This document shows positions 1 through 12,170 of a DNA stretch of 64,000 bases, one piece after another (the first letter of the stretch is position 1; every line of letters begins with the position of its first letter). Both the position numbers and the translations under genes were made by a program. The notes beneath the pieces were generated by a model. That model did no database searches. It was not told the origin of the DNA and saw nothing but the letters and a program-made list of their open reading frames with translations. Origin of the DNA: Spisula solida (Eukaryota; Mollusca; Bivalvia; Venerida; Mactridae). The stretch is taken from contig OX365945.1 in NCBI GenBank assembly GCA_947247005.1, positions 37,688,551 to 37,752,550 on the forward strand, in the 5' to 3' direction.

Positions 1-583
1 GGCAGCCGCTGCTTGCAGTACATTATAGTTTTAATGTCTCCAGATTTTTAAATAACCCTACCACTAGTAATACTTGTACTTTTAATTCATTGTTATCCAT
101 CCATCATTGCTGCGAATACATATTAATTGTCATCAATTGAATATAAGGCACTAATCTGCAATGTCTTCAACATTTAATTTCATGTTTTATTTGTTCTTTT
201 CCTGGTTGAGAATCAAATCTTCAGCCTCAGGGATGCACCAATAATATGAACACCATAGCCTGAAATGAAATTAATGAGATAAACTAAAATTCAAATACCA
301 GGCCTTAAAGGCAATACTTTGAGCCCAGACACCCAACATCTAAATCTGATGGTGACCTTAGGTCGTGCATGTAACAATTTTATATGTAGAATCAACAACC
401 AAAGATGTGATCAAAGAACACAGATGTCCCTGACTGCCATTTACATGTAATCAATAATTATGTGAAGGGAAATAACTCTGTTAATACTTGGAAAATCTGG
501 TTCAAAGAACAGTTTGGGACAGACAGACGGACCACAGAGATAGACAAGGGCAAATCAAGGTTGCTTGGTGCAAGCAATACAGA
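1..583. other. Intronic or flanking AT-rich DNA
   Basis: No coding signal or repeat boundary is supported here. The stretch is AT-rich with short open frames only. It probably lies in an upstream ADCK1 intron, because the first ADCK1 exon seen in this window begins in phase 0 in the middle of the protein. Confidence 0.4.
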
Positions 584-992
584 AGTCCCCTACCGCTTTT
601 AAGCCATTTTCAATGTTTCTGTTGCCATAGCAACCACAATTTTTGTCAGAATCAAAAATATTTTTGGATGTGCATAATCCCCTCATTGCACCCTATCCAC
701 ATATCAAGTTTCATAAACCTAGCTTGAAAACTGTTTGAGTTATGGCAGGATCCAGATTTGGGCATATTTTCACTCTTTCTGTCACCATAGCAACCACAAT
801 TTTTGTCAGAATCACAATATTTTTAGACGTGCATAATGCCCTTATTGCCCCCTATCCACATACCAAGTTTCATAAACCTAGCTTGGAAACTGTTTGAGTT
901 ATGTCAGGATCCAGATTTTTTGACGGACGGACTGACTGACTGACGGAGGGCAAACCTATAGTCCCCCCCGGTCAAAAAAACGGTAGGGGACT
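584..992. mobile_element. MITE-like repeat with terminal inverted AGTCCCCTACCG
   Basis: The block opens with AGTCCCCTACCG (584-595) and closes with its exact reverse complement CGGTAGGGGACT (981-992). Inside are two diverged tandem units of roughly 170 bp (about 615-745 and 785-915), each with a CACCATAGCAACCACAATTT-like or related segment, a stretch reading TTCATAAACCTAGCTTG and a CAGGATCCAGATTT box. A GACGGACGGACTGACTGAC run precedes the right end. There is no coding capacity. This terminal-IR plus tandem-unit plan is typical of bivalve genomic repeats; the superfamily is unknown. Confidence 0.7.
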
Positions 993-3525
993 AAAAAGTA
1001 CCCACCATAAATGCTCATTTATTACTCAAATTTTCCATATTTCACATAATTTAGCTCATAATTAACTTTCCTCAATTTGCATGTTAATGATGAAATAATG
1101 CATGTTTAATTACATTAATTCACTATCAATTGAAATATTTACTTAAATTGGTCTTACCGTTGATTGCTTCCATTTTTGTCTTGTGCAAAGTAAGCTCCTA
1201 ATCTGTAGGGTTTCCCTTTTATTGATGCACTGTCTGTCTTCATAGCAAACAATTACTGCAACATAATGATTAATGATATATGAAAAAACAGGTAGATTGA
1301 TTAGGAAATGGAGTATAATTTCTAAACTAAAATCACTTTTAAAAATTATTCTGAAGATTTCTAAAATAAATTCTTAAAATTTTGTGATCCTGCAAAAATT
1401 ACTTTATAACAACATCTTAAATAACTTTAATGTGTATACATGCATAGCATACTAGTATCTAAGTATTTAAAGCTCATATATAATTATAATTAAGTTTTAC
1501 ATTTAAACTTTTAAGATTCATTTCATAATTCATTATGAGGAAAAAATAAGCAAACAACTTACCAGACAATCAGATCTATGATATTTCCATTATAATGTTA
1601 CACTGTCTCCCAGTTCTTGATAATCATAAATTTATTAACGCCTTCAGTTAAAAAATGCACAGCAAACATAAAGAAATCTACTATCCGAACACAATAAACA
1701 ACTGATTAACCTAGATTTGAAACTGACTTTTGAATATCTCTCCAGAAAAACCGTTGCGAGCAATGACCAAGAGAGTCTATTTCAAAACTGTGGAGATTGT
1801 TTCCAAATCATGTATATTAAAATGTGTTTAATATTCCTCATAGATCAACTCAGTGTAAAGGGAGTGGGATTTATCACTTATACAATTTATTTTTATAATT
1901 TTCATTGTACAGATTAATGTGATCATGTAATGTTTTCAAAGCTTAAATTTCTTAAACCTCCTGCACTGTGTAATAGATTCACCCACTTCCACAAGGCTTA
2001 TCAGCTAGATATTATAAACAGTCTGCTCATTCTCCACAGTTCAGCCAATGTGTTTACACACTAGTTAATTCTTAGTCTCGAGAGCTAATTTTATAGCCTT
2101 CATGGTTTTATTTGTCTAGTGATTGTATCTTCTAGGTTTGATTGTAAATTAACTATCACAGTACTAAGTCAGAAAGATATATTATAACTCTGTGAAGTGT
2201 ATGGAAAGGGTATCCCAGTTCATGTAAAACAATATTTTGGGAAATGCTGAGACTAGAAATTGTTCAAATAAGTGATGGGGTCAAAATTAACTGCAATCTT
2301 ATTAAACCCATCTCCACAAGGTACACTGATGCGAGGATTAACTTACTTTTAGGAAGATTGTGTTACCTTCACACAATGTAAAATTAATGCAAATTTACAT
2401 TTTTAATTGATCATTATTAATAATTGACATGTATTGTACCATTGTCAATTATTTACCATTAAAATAGTTTTCTTTTTAAGAGATAAAATAAAATTATTAT
2501 TTTGTTCACAAATAACCAAAAGAAGGTATTAATTGACTTTAGAAATAATTGTAGAATAATTCCTATTTCAAAATACTAAGTACAAAACACACAGCTATGT
2601 TTATCAAAAAACAGCTGTAATATCTGACTTAGAAAAATCATGAAGTTATCCGATGTCTTAACATTTCTAAGTCCAAAAAACACAGCTATATTTTTCTGTG
2701 TTTCAAAACATAGCTGAGTTTTCAAAAATACAGCTGTATTTTGGAGCACACATTTCTGACAACTTTCAGTGACGACTGTTTTCTAGTCAATTTTGAGCTG
2801 TGTTTCTAAAAAACAGCTGTTTTATTGTTACTTTAGAGCTGCAATATTGCTAATATTTTCGTACAGGTGGTGGAGCTTCCGTTTCCAGTGCCAGAGGTCT
2901 CAGACTCTATACCAGGCCACAATATTTAATCAAAGCAATGAGAGTGCTGATGGGGGGCGATCTGATTTTGCTGCACGCACTATTAAAGGTTGAACCGACT
3001 TTACTCGTTAAATGTTTGTTTTCTTACTACCGATCTTGTCTTGAATGTCAAAATAGGCATATGTGACTATATAGGCATGTTGGGTATCTAAATTATTGTA
3101 AAAATGGGCATATTTATTTATATGAAATGCATGATTGTATTGAATGTGTATATCAAAAGTGGCTTTAAATTAGTACTAAGCACCTATTTATCAGATTCTA
3201 CAGTACCTTCTTGTAATCACTGCGTGAGATAGTCTAAAGAAAGCTGCTAGTATAGCTATACTATATGATTACATAACAGTACTTTGCAGAAGATATACAA
3301 TTCATTGATAAAACCATCAAGTGACCCTTGTGTGGAGCTTGGTTTAACACTCCTATATTCAAAAAATAGCTACATCTGTAACCTCAAATACAAATTCTAA
3401 AAATAGCTATACTCCCGGGACATTTGATGAACACGTCATTTTCATAATACAAAACAAGTTTTGGCAAAATGAAAACAATTGACTCGATGACTTTGTGTAT
3501 TGGTTTTTGTGTTTTATTTAACCAG
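993..3525. other. Probable ADCK1 intron, no gene recognised
   Basis: AT-rich sequence without a recognisable exon. Between 2590 and 2830 there is a cluster of seven CAGCTG or CAGCT-like motifs. An open stretch at about 2867-2990 on either strand was considered as an exon and not accepted. Confidence 0.4.
2590..2830. repeat. Cluster of imperfect CAGCTG palindromes
   Basis: At least seven near-copies of an A/T-flanked CAGCTG (for example AAACAGCTGTAAT, ACACAGCTATATTT, TACAGCTGTATTTT, AAACAGCTGTTTT) lie within about 240 bp. CAGCTG is an E-box, but the regular AAAA/TTTT flanks look more like a decayed palindromic microrepeat than an enhancer. Confidence 0.45.
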
Positions 3526-3669
3526 GTATCCAGGAATTTAGGTAAATTGTACAGTGAGATGATCTTTGTTAATGGTTATGTACATTGTGATCCACATCCA
3601 GGCAATGTGTTAGTAAATAAAACAAAGGAACGTACACAAATTGTTCTATTGGATCATGGTCTATACCAG
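3526..3669 (+). CDS. ADCK1: ADCK1 internal exon with kinase-like HCDPHPGN motif
   Basis: This 144-bp exon encodes 48 residues in phase 0. It follows an acceptor (TTTATTTAACCAG) and ends at a donor (CAG|GTAGGT). The peptide carries GYVHCDPHPGNVLV, the catalytic-loop signature of ABC1/UbiB/aarF atypical kinases, followed about 13 residues later by LLDHGLYQ, the family counterpart of the DFG metal-binding motif. The surrounding residues (LGKLYSEMIFVNG) match ADCK1 rather than ADCK2-5 as I know the family. ADCK1 is a mitochondrial member linked to mitochondrial homeostasis. Upstream exons (N-terminal region, KxGQ motif, ATP-binding part) are outside the window or not detected. The exon is undisturbed and continues in phase into 4715. 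Confidence 0.93.
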
Positions 3670-4070
3670 GTAGGTTTCATAAACATTGTAACAATTGTTG
3701 GAAATTATTTAATATGTAACCTAAATAATTTGTATCTAATTCCTGCAAGCCATGTTGTGTCATTTAAAACCTGGCCGCCACTGGGCAATGTTAGATTTTT
3801 ATTCCACTGGCATATATACTGATGAGGAAGGCATATTGTGATCATCCTGTCCTTCCGTCTGTCCTGTCCTTCCATTTGTTTGTCCCATTGAAAATGTTAA
3901 TCAAGACTTTCAAGTTTTTGAAATTCAAATATTTTCGTAGTCCATCAAGGCATTGCTTTCAAACTTGGCATACTTGTTAATCATCATAAATACCTTACAT
4001 TGTCAACACCATGTAACACTATCCAACATTTCAACAGTATTATGGCCCCTGATTAACTTAGCTATTTTTA

Positions 4071-4350
4071 TGCCCCCCTATCGATAGATGGGGAGGCATA
4101 TAGTAATTCACCTGTCCGTCCGTTCGTCCGTTCGTCCGTCCTGGTTAACCCAAATTGACCGTTTCTTCTAGTATTAATATGGCTTGCTACAAAGCTTTCA
4201 TACTTGCATGGATGTTGTGTATGAATACTCTCCACACGCCAGTATCACCTAACCCCATTTTGACCTTCACCTTGACCTAATTTTGGACTTACACTTATTT
4301 ATGGACAAGGCTTCCACAGGGGGCATAAGCGTTTATTGAACGCAATCTTG
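4071..4350. mobile_element. TGCCCCCC...GGGGGCATA modular repeat
   Basis: The left end is TGCCCCCCTATCGATAG with a short hairpin, followed by a CCGTCCGTTCGTCCGTTCGT run. The right end has GGGGGCATAAGCG near 4319-4331 and a tail to about 4350. Internally it includes GACCTTCACCTTGACC. It has the same plan as the elements at 22363 and 32317: a CCCCCC start, a Y-rich CCGTC run, a body with GACCTTGACC-type motifs, and a GGGGGCATA-like end. There is no ORF. A partial related copy may follow at about 4375-4410. Confidence 0.6.
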
Positions 4351-4714
4351 TTTGTATTGAAAATGTAGACAAATCTTCCACAGGGGCATACATGTTTATT
4401 GAAGCAGCTTCTTGTTGTATATGACTATAATTATTGAATTGTTTGAAAATTTTGCATTATTTTCTGAAATTGTTTTTACATTCCTTGAAGCTTCTTCAGC
4501 AACAGTTGCACAAAAGTTCACCAAAGTGTAGATATATTCTGTTACGATAAAGTAGGGGTCTACAGATTACTCTCTATGTTAATATACTTAGGAATGATTA
4601 ATACGTGAAAGGTTTTTTGAAGCATTAACTTATTTGACCTCAAAATGTTATGTACACCTTGTTATTACAGAGTTTGTTTATAGAAGTACATGTACTCTAT
4701 ATTTATCTATTCAG

Positions 4715-4912
4715 ACATTAACAGACGACTTTCGTATCAACTACTGTAAGTTATGGATGTCATTAATCAACGCTGACCTAAAAGGTGTGGAAAAACATGC
4801 CAAGAGTCTCAATGTGGGCAGACTGTATCCCCTGTTTGCTTGCATGTTAACTGCGAGATCGTGGGAGTCTGTCAGTAGTGGTATAGACAGGCGAGAAGTT
4901 ACTGATGAAGAG
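4715..4912 (+). CDS. ADCK1: ADCK1 internal exon (post-kinase helical region)
   Basis: This 198-bp exon encodes 66 residues in phase 0. It follows a pyrimidine-rich acceptor (TTTATCTATTCAG) and ends at GAG|GTACGT. The peptide opens TLTDDFRINYCKLW and contains LYPLFACMLTARSW, strongly conserved in ADCK1 just after the kinase-like core. It joins in phase to the exon at 3526: GLYQ there is followed here by TLTDDFR, as expected. No stop, frameshift or unusual residue is seen. The 1,045-bp intron between the two exons holds one small modular repeat. The next exon is 33.3 kb downstream. Confidence 0.93.
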
Positions 4913-5270
4913 GTACGTTATTTTCTATCAAATTTTTGTTGATTTTTGGTTGTGTGGTTTGGTACTTTGCAATGCAAGGTGATGGCGCCATACAATATGT
5001 GTTCAAATCCCACTATAGCTGCAAACTATTTTTTGAAAATGTGTGTAAGTTTTAATGTGACATGGATAGTCTTATGTACATTGTAGGAAATGGTTCTGCT
5101 TAGTCAACTTAGTAGAAACAAATTTACTCAAGAAAACGAATATACAATGGTGCAAATACAATTATATACAGTGGGATTAAATTTTGGTTCAAAAATATTA
5201 AATATTTTCTACATTTTTTGTAGGAAAATGGAAAGAAATGTTTATCTTCTTAAAGTGTCAATGCATTTTT

Positions 5271-5916
5271 AGCTCACCTGTCACAAAGTAATTGAGTGAG
5301 CTTTTGTCATCACTCTTCGTCCATCGTCCGTCCTTCCGTCCGTCAACAATTGGCTTGTGTAGACACTAGAGGTCACAATTTTAGCCTAATCTTTATGAAA
5401 CTTAGTCACAATGATCATCTCAAGAAAATCTAGGTCAAGTTCGATATTGGGTCATCTAGGGTAAAAAACTAGGTCACAATGTCAAATCATTGAAAAACCT
5501 TGTGTAGTCACCAGAGGTCATAATTTCGACCTTATCTTTATGAAATTTGGGCACAATGATCATCTCAACAAAATCTAGGTCAAGTTTGATATTGGGTCAT
5601 CCGGGGTCAAAAACTAGGTCACTAGGTCAAATCATTGAAAAACCTTGTGTAGTCACTAGAGGTCACAATTTTTACTTAATCCTTGAGAAACTTGATAACA
5701 ATGGTCATCTCAACAAGGTCTAGGTCAAGTTTGATATTGGGCCATCAGGAGTCAAAAACTAGGTCACATGGTCAAGTCATAAGAAAACTTGCAATAGAGG
5801 CTGAATTTTCTTGAATCTTACTTAGTAAATGTAAATGATTACTTAGGTCACCATAGGGATGTGCATGCACTTCTACGACAGGTGAGTGACCTAGGGCCCT
5901 TTGGGCCCTCTTGTTG
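5271..5916. mobile_element. AGCTCACCTGTC modular repeat, copy 1
   Basis: The block starts AGCTCACCTGTCACAAAG and ends with GACAGGTGAGTGACCTAG plus a GGGCCCTTTGGGCCCTCTTG tail, so its termini are inverted (CACCTGTC/GACAGGTG). Inside are three tandem units of roughly 170 bp beginning near a GTGTAGTCAC-AGAGGTCA segment and containing AAAACTAGGTCAC. Two further copies occur at 35122 and 36239. It is non-coding. Confidence 0.75.
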
Positions 5917-6937
5917 TGGTATTGATGCAGTTCATTTTCTGCACAAAGCAATTTCACTTGAAAGTTCTCCTTCTTGGTTCCAATCATACAACAACAGTGA
6001 CTGCTTATAGGCTGATAAAAGAAAATTTTCACTCAGACTAATTGCAACAGAAACTAAATTTATACTGGACGAAAGTACATAATATAAGTATGTTCCAAAC
6101 AAAAGTTGCAACCTGTAGCCCTTGGCAAAACAAAGATATAGACCGTAAAAAAGTTTTAAAAATCCAACTTAAATTATTCCCCCGGGGAAAAATTGGCTAG
6201 GGAAAAAAAGGAACAACTACACTGGTATAGCACACAGTAGTGTGTACTCTTCAGCGAGAGGTACAATGACGTCAAAGTTTAATGGCGTCGCCCAGTAAAA
6301 GAACAATATCAAACGTCCTGAAGTGTCATTATCGATTGAATATGCAAGGTAAGGAATGATTTTGTTCATTAATCACGATTGCCAAGTAGTTTGTCTGTGT
6401 TTATGCGTTGTACATCTGCACATGTGTTCATGAGGGTTGTTTCACGGCGGAGTCGGGGCCAAGGTAGGATATCGTATTAACATGCAAACGTTGGGATATT
6501 AACGTGACTGTGATACTTAAATACTGATATAAACAAATAACAATGAGCAAAAGAACACTTATTTGATAATAAAAAATGGTTTTTAGAGTGATCAAATACA
6601 CTGCCCTCTAAAAAAAAACACCTATTTAAAATTCACCAATTTTCTTGTTGTAAAATAATTATATAATACCAACCAATTAAAATCAAAGCACTGAAAGTAT
6701 TGATGTGTGGCGTACTGATGCCATTAAAACCAATATCGAATAAAGGTTGCATCAACATTTTATGCTCGAGTTCTGATAAGCCCAGTCTAATTCAAGCATT
6801 TGTGCTGCCCAAGACACCAAGCGAACCAGCAGTAACATGGAACTTACTATGCTGGGCGTCAAGCAAAGTATATTTACAATGACCATTTAAACGACTTGGA
6901 GAGATCGCCCGGTGTCAAGATAATTACATGTACTCAC

Positions 6938-6967
6938 CAAAGACCTAAATGTATATTTAGGTCTTTG
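6938..6967. repeat. Near-perfect palindrome CAAAGACCTAAAT...
   Basis: A 30-bp palindrome with arms CAAAGACCTAAAT and its reverse complement. The same arm forms the perfect 36-bp palindrome at 44902-44937, and a single arm is present at about 9660. Confidence 0.8.
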
Positions 6968-7049
6968 TAGTCACCAACCAAAAATCACCAACTTAAATGT
7001 GCCAGGTTAATCTTATCCCACCATGTATAAATAAGAAATGATCCGTACA

Positions 7050-7945
7050 AACTTTAATTTGACCTCCAACACTGACCTTGCCCTTTGAGAGAGGAACTTG
7101 GGGTTGCTCATGACACTCAAATTTATAGATGTTGACATTCATGTCAATTTTAAGATTGGTCAATGCATGACAAAGGAATAGTTCGGCAAATTTCAACTTG
7201 ACCTTTGATCTCCAACTGTGATATTAACCTTTGAGATAGGAACCCGGTGGTTGGGCATGACACCCTGTCTCATTGAGGATAACATTCATGCCAAATATAA
7301 GAAAGATAGGTCAATCCATGACAAAGTTATGGTCCGGACAAGTTTCAATTTGACCTTTGACCTCTAACTGTGACATCGACCTTTGAGATAGGAACCTGGT
7401 GGTAAGGCATGACATTCCGCCTCATGGAGGTAAATATTTATGCCAAAAAATAAGAAAGATTGGTCAAAGCATGACATATGGTCCGGACAAACTTCAATTT
7501 GACCTTAGACATCCAACTGTGACCTTGACCTTGCAGATTTGAACCTTGGGGTTGGGCAGGACACTCCGCCTCATGAAAGTAAACATTTATGCCAAATATA
7601 AGAAAGATTGGTCAGTGCATGACAGAGTCATGGTCGGACAAGCTTCAATTTGACATTTGACCTCAAACTGTGACCTTGACCTCTGAGATATGAACCTGTG
7701 GGTAGGGTATAACACTCCACCTAATGGAGATTAACATTCATGCCAAATATAAGATAGATTGGTCAATGCATAACAAAGTTATAATCCTGACAAGCTTTAA
7801 TTTGATCTTTGACCTCCAACTGTGGTCTTGACCTTTGAGATAGGAACCCGAGGGTTGTGCATGACACCATCCTCATGGAGGTGAACATTTAAGCCTAATA
7901 TAATCAATATTGGTTAAAGCATAACAATGTTATTGTCCAGACAAA
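7050..7945. repeat. Tandem array of ~150-bp units, six copies
   Basis: Six diverged units start near 7058, 7200, 7349, 7498, 7649 and 7800. Each has CAATTTGACCTTTGACCTC, a GTGACCTTGACCTTTGAGAT-like core, a CATGACACTCCGCCTCATG box and a TAAGAAAGATTGGTCAA box. It ends with GTCCAGACAAAATGGAAC. The GACCTTGACC core is shared with other repeat families in this window. Confidence 0.8.
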
Positions 7946-8029
7946 ATGGAACAAACTTACACATTCTCGCACTTACACCCACACATCTCTCACCGCAAGC
8001 AGGCTCAAAAACAAATTTACCCCTGTCAA

Positions 8030-9265
8030 AGACATTCAATAGATATTTCAGGGTTTACCGCTGTAGAAAACTTCCACTTATAACTAATCGAACCCTGTCG
8101 CTGTAGAAAACTTTCACTCATAACTAACCGACCCTTGTAAGAGACTTTAAATAGATATTTAGGGTTGACTGCAGTAGAAAACTGCCAGTTAAAACAAACT
8201 GACCTGTGTCAGAGACCTTTAATAGATCTTTCAGGGTTGACCAATATAATAAACTGGCTCTTACAACTAACCGACGCCTGTCAGAGACCTTAAATAGATA
8301 TTTCAGGGTTGACCGCTTTGGAAAACTTCCACTAAAATCTAACGGACCACTGTCAGAAACCTTAGGTAGATATAACAGGGTTGACCGCAGTAGAAAACCT
8401 TCAATTATAACTAGCCCACCCCTGTCAGAGGCCTTAAATAGATATTACAGGGTTGACCGCAGTAGAAAACTATCACTTATAACTAACTGACTTCCTGCCA
8501 GAGACATTAAATAGATATAACAGGGTTGACCGCAGTAGAAAACTTCAATTTATAGATAACCGACTCCTGTAAGAAACCTTAAATAGATGTTTCAGGGTTA
8601 TCCGCTTTAGAAAACCTTCAATTATAACTAACCGACTCCTATGATAGGCCTGAAATAGATATTACAGGGTTGACCGCAGTAGAAAACTTCAATTTATAAA
8701 TAATCGACTCCTGTAAGAAACTTTAAATAGATGTTTCAGGGTTAACCGCTGTAGAAAACCTTCAATTATAACTAACCGACTCCTATGAGAGGCCTGAAAT
8801 AGATATTACAGGGTTGACCGCTGTAGAAAACTTTCAATTTTAACTAACTGACCCCTGTCAGACGCCTTAAATAGATATTACAGGGTTGACCGCAGTAAAA
8901 AACTACCACTTATAACTAACTGACTTCCTGCCAGAGACATTAAATAGATATAACAGGGTTGACCGCAGTAGATAACTTCAATTTATAAATAACCCACTCC
9001 TGTAAGAAACCTTAAATAGATGTTTCAGGGTTAACCGCTTTAGAAAACCTTCAATTATAACTAACCGACTCCTATGAGAGGCCTGAAATAGATATTTCAG
9101 GGTGACCGCTGTAGAAAACTTCCAATTATAACTAACCGATCCTTGTTAGAGACCTTAAATAGATATTTCAAGGTTGACCACAGTAGAATACTTTCCCTTA
9201 TAACTATAACTGACTTCCTCTCTGGCAGGAAGTCAGATGTTTCAGGGTTGACCGCTGTATAAAAC
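8030..9265. repeat. 72-bp minisatellite, about 17 copies
   Basis: The repeat contains CCTGTCAGAGACCTTAAATA, then GATATTTCAGGGTTGACCGC, then AGTAGAAAACTTCAATTATA. The CAGGGTT landmark falls at 8232, 8304, 8376, 8448 and 8521, giving a 72-73 bp period. Because 72 bp is 24 codons, one frame stays open at 8206-8490, but other copies contain stops and indels, so I do not read this as a gene. Confidence 0.85.
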
Positions 9266-9269
9266 TTCC

Positions 9270-9900
9270 AATCGTCGTAGCATTTTGAGTTATAAAGTGA
9301 CCATATTACATATTGATTTAGGAATTTCGATTAAAATTAGTTGTAAATAAATATATCTAGACATATGTGAAAATGACATAACGTTTAATTGGTTTAAAAC
9401 GTTTATTTTTCGCTTTGACAGCTTTTGTCAAGATTCGACTCTTGTTAAAGCCAACCCAAGTTCTCTCCCTTGGATTTGTCGTCGTAGTAGTTTTGGCTAT
9501 AAAGTCATCTTTTTACATATTGTTTTAGGTATTTCAATTTAAATTATTTGTAAATACATATATCTGTGCATGTGTGACAATATTATAATGTTTAATTGCT
9601 TTAAAACGGTTATGTTTCGCTTCGACGGCCTTTATCTAGATTTCGACTCTTGTTTAGTCCAAAGACCTAAATATATCCAACCCAAGTTCTCTCCCGTAGA
9701 TTGGCCATCGTACAGTGTTTAGACTATAAATTCATCATATTACATACTTTTCTTCAGATATTTCGGTTTTATTATCGACAAATATACATATATACACATA
9801 AATTACCACGAACCTAACGTATACATGCCTAAAACATTTTTTTGAACTTCGACGGCCTTCGACTGCAATAGACGGCATTCGACCGCAATAGACGGCCTAG
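9270..9900. repeat. Three tandem units of ~205-230 bp
   Basis: Each unit has CGTCGTAG, a TATAAAGT box (9291, 9498, 9725), an ACATATTG-TTTAGG segment, a CGTTTAATTG-TTTAAAACG segment and a TCGACTCTTG box, ending in CCAACCCAAGTTCTCTCCC. A CAAAGACCTAAATATA half-palindrome lies at about 9660. A short GACGGC-rich microrepeat follows at about 9850-9900. Confidence 0.65.
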
Positions 9901-10655
9901 AACTGCATTTAGTAGCACACCGCATAATTATGTCCTCATCTACAAACAACGGCATTGTGATTTAATCTCCTTTCATAAAGAAGAAATCTACTTAGTTTAT
10001 TTCAAAGATAGTTTTAGTTATTGGCGGTTTTTACATGCAAACGCTTTGGAACTACTTTACGTAGAACTATTTCAGTTTCCGCCACCAGTGAACACATGCT
10101 GTTTCTATTTATAGCATCAATGTTTGTATACAACATAATTAGGTCATTGTCTGCAATGTTCAGCGGCGGAGTGATTTAGATACGTAAGAGTAACTGTGGG
10201 TTCCCGCCACCAGTGAAAACTTTTTTTGGTAGTAGAAATATAGTCTGTGCGGAATGATTTGCTATAAATATCCTCTAATTATAAAAGTCTGATATAATTA
10301 TTGGTCTTAATATAAGTAAATGTTGGTAATGTAAACAAATCAGGTCCAATGATACGTGTAACCTGTGTTGCAGGCTTGTAATATTGTTCAAATCATAGAA
10401 CTATTTATTTGCCGAGGCCTAATGCGTTAAATTAGTCGTAAGCTGAAAAGTGGTAATATCATTGTGAGGCGTTACGCCACACAAAAATTATTAAAAGCAA
10501 TCATTTTCAAAGGTTTTGAATGAAAATCATTTTCCATAAAACCATAAAAATCAAGAGTACTGACAACCAAGTTAGTGAGCAATAAATAATGTATGTATCC
10601 TCAACTGGATTACATTTTTATCACTATCAATGTAAGCATTGGCATAACCAGTTAC
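9901..10655. other. Non-coding intronic DNA
   Basis: No gene is seen. A CCGCCACCAGTGAA motif occurs twice, near 10080 and 10205, suggesting an old local duplication. Confidence 0.35.
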
Positions 10656-10990
10656 TTGAATCTTTAAAAACCATTATTCCACCAAGTTTCATGGACAATG
10701 GCTTCATTGGCCTGTTGACTGTCAGAATTCTGACGCATAAGCACCGACGTAATGTAAAACCAACAATTTTCTATGGAATTTATGTCTGGTGACTGTGGTT
10801 ACCCATCTTACACCATAAGGTAATGTTTCTGTAGCAATTCCTACACCATGTTGGCTAGATGGCATGGTACCAATATCAAGACCTGCAGGAGTTGGGCTGA
10901 TGTCATTACTCAGTCTTTTGAAATTTCCATGTAATCATTGCAAATCACCCTGCCTCGGTCATGGAGTCATGTTGTGAGCATAATAACTAT
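10656..10990 (-). pseudogene. Tc1/mariner transposase relic (C-terminal catalytic part)
   Basis: On the minus strand one frame reads QSPDINSIENCWFYI (about 10800-10750). This is the S-P-D-x-N-x-I-E-N-x-W block around the third catalytic acidic residue of Tc1-like DD34E transposases. Upstream in the same strand, stop-broken text (HLANMV, ELLQKHYLMV) fits the usual stretch between the second D and the E. At least four stop codons interrupt it, so it cannot be translated. No terminal repeats were delimited. The call rests on the catalytic block; the subfamily is not determined. Confidence 0.7.
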
Positions 10991-12170
10991 TTGTTAAGAT
11001 GAAGTTTGGGCTTGTTTTGTAGATAAATTATTCAGCTTTTGATAACACCAAGCCATAGTTGTATATGTGACTGGCCATGAGATTTTGGGTCCAAATTTTT
11101 CGAAAATGTTTTTTTTTACTGCAAAATGATGTTTACACATTCCTTATTACAAATATGAAATTTCATTGTTGTATCTGGTCTAGTTACGTTGCTATGACAT
11201 CACAAACATATGCAATATCTTCATTCCAACTGCGGTTTGACGTTAGCAATTCTGTACAATGAGTTGCAAAGACTATCTTGGGCCACGGAGGGTCAATTTA
11301 GACCCATGCCTAATTCCTTGGAAAATGATACTGTGATATAATCATTTCACATGAATTGTGATAAAGAAAGTTTTTGAAGGGCGTTTTTTTTAAAACTATG
11401 TTACCAGTGGCAATTCTAAAAAAAATATTTTGTAAAACATTTTTTTTAGAATTAGGGCAAAGTGTTCTGGAGTTATTGAATGGAAACCATTTGGTCTACT
11501 GACTGACCTACAGACCAACAGACATGTGCAAAGTAATAAAGCCTAAAATCTATCAAACTCCTCGTCGTCACAGTTGAAGAATAAATCCATTACCTTTGCT
11601 AACTTTTTAGTTGAAGCTGACTGTTTAGCTTTAATCCATATACAGTATTACCTCGTATTATCGCCCGCGGGGGCGATGCATTTTACAAAAAAAAAATCCA
11701 GAGACTGTCAGAACTCGTATAAACGCCCCCACGACTATTTAATTGCCTGTTGAAAATAAACAATAAATAAAGCTATTTACCAACCCAAAAGTCAGTGTAT
11801 CAAATACGTATATATTCTCCCAACTAATGCATATACTATAAGTACAAATCTGACAAATTCTCCCACCTAGTGCCTATACTATAATACAAATCAGTGAAAA
11901 TCAATCAATTAAATGGTGCACTGCAGCTGCGATGGGTGTGGTTTAAATTGATTGACAGCCATCACGGTGCTTGTCTTAGATGTGGGTTCCTTTCATCTCA
12001 AGGATAAAGCGGTGTGTCTTTGATAGGAATTCCTTTGATGTCGGTCGAGAAGGCGGTGTCTTTTGATGTACTTGTAGTAGTGAGAACATTTGTGGCAGCT
12101 TTCACATTGTTTAGGCTAATGTACAATTATATTGGGGGTCATTTAATTACATGTCAATGTTTGTAATGGT
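10991..12170. other. Non-coding DNA with a MITE fragment
   Basis: No gene is recognised. Near 11641 the sequence TACAGTATTACCTCGTATTA followed by TCGCCCGCGGGGGCGA looks like one end of a Tc1/mariner-type MITE; its other end was not found. A short CACCTAGTGC/CAACTAATGC direct repeat occurs near 11820-11880. Confidence 0.35.

Noticed and set aside
2867..2990. Possible exon: open on both strands with AG before and GT after
   Set aside because: Neither strand gives a recognisable domain, the donor (AAAG|GTTGAA) is weak, and it does not match the ADCK1 residues expected before the exon at 3526.
8206..8490. 94-codon frame encoding a 24-residue repeat
   Set aside because: It is a by-product of the 72-bp minisatellite; neighbouring units carry stops and indels.
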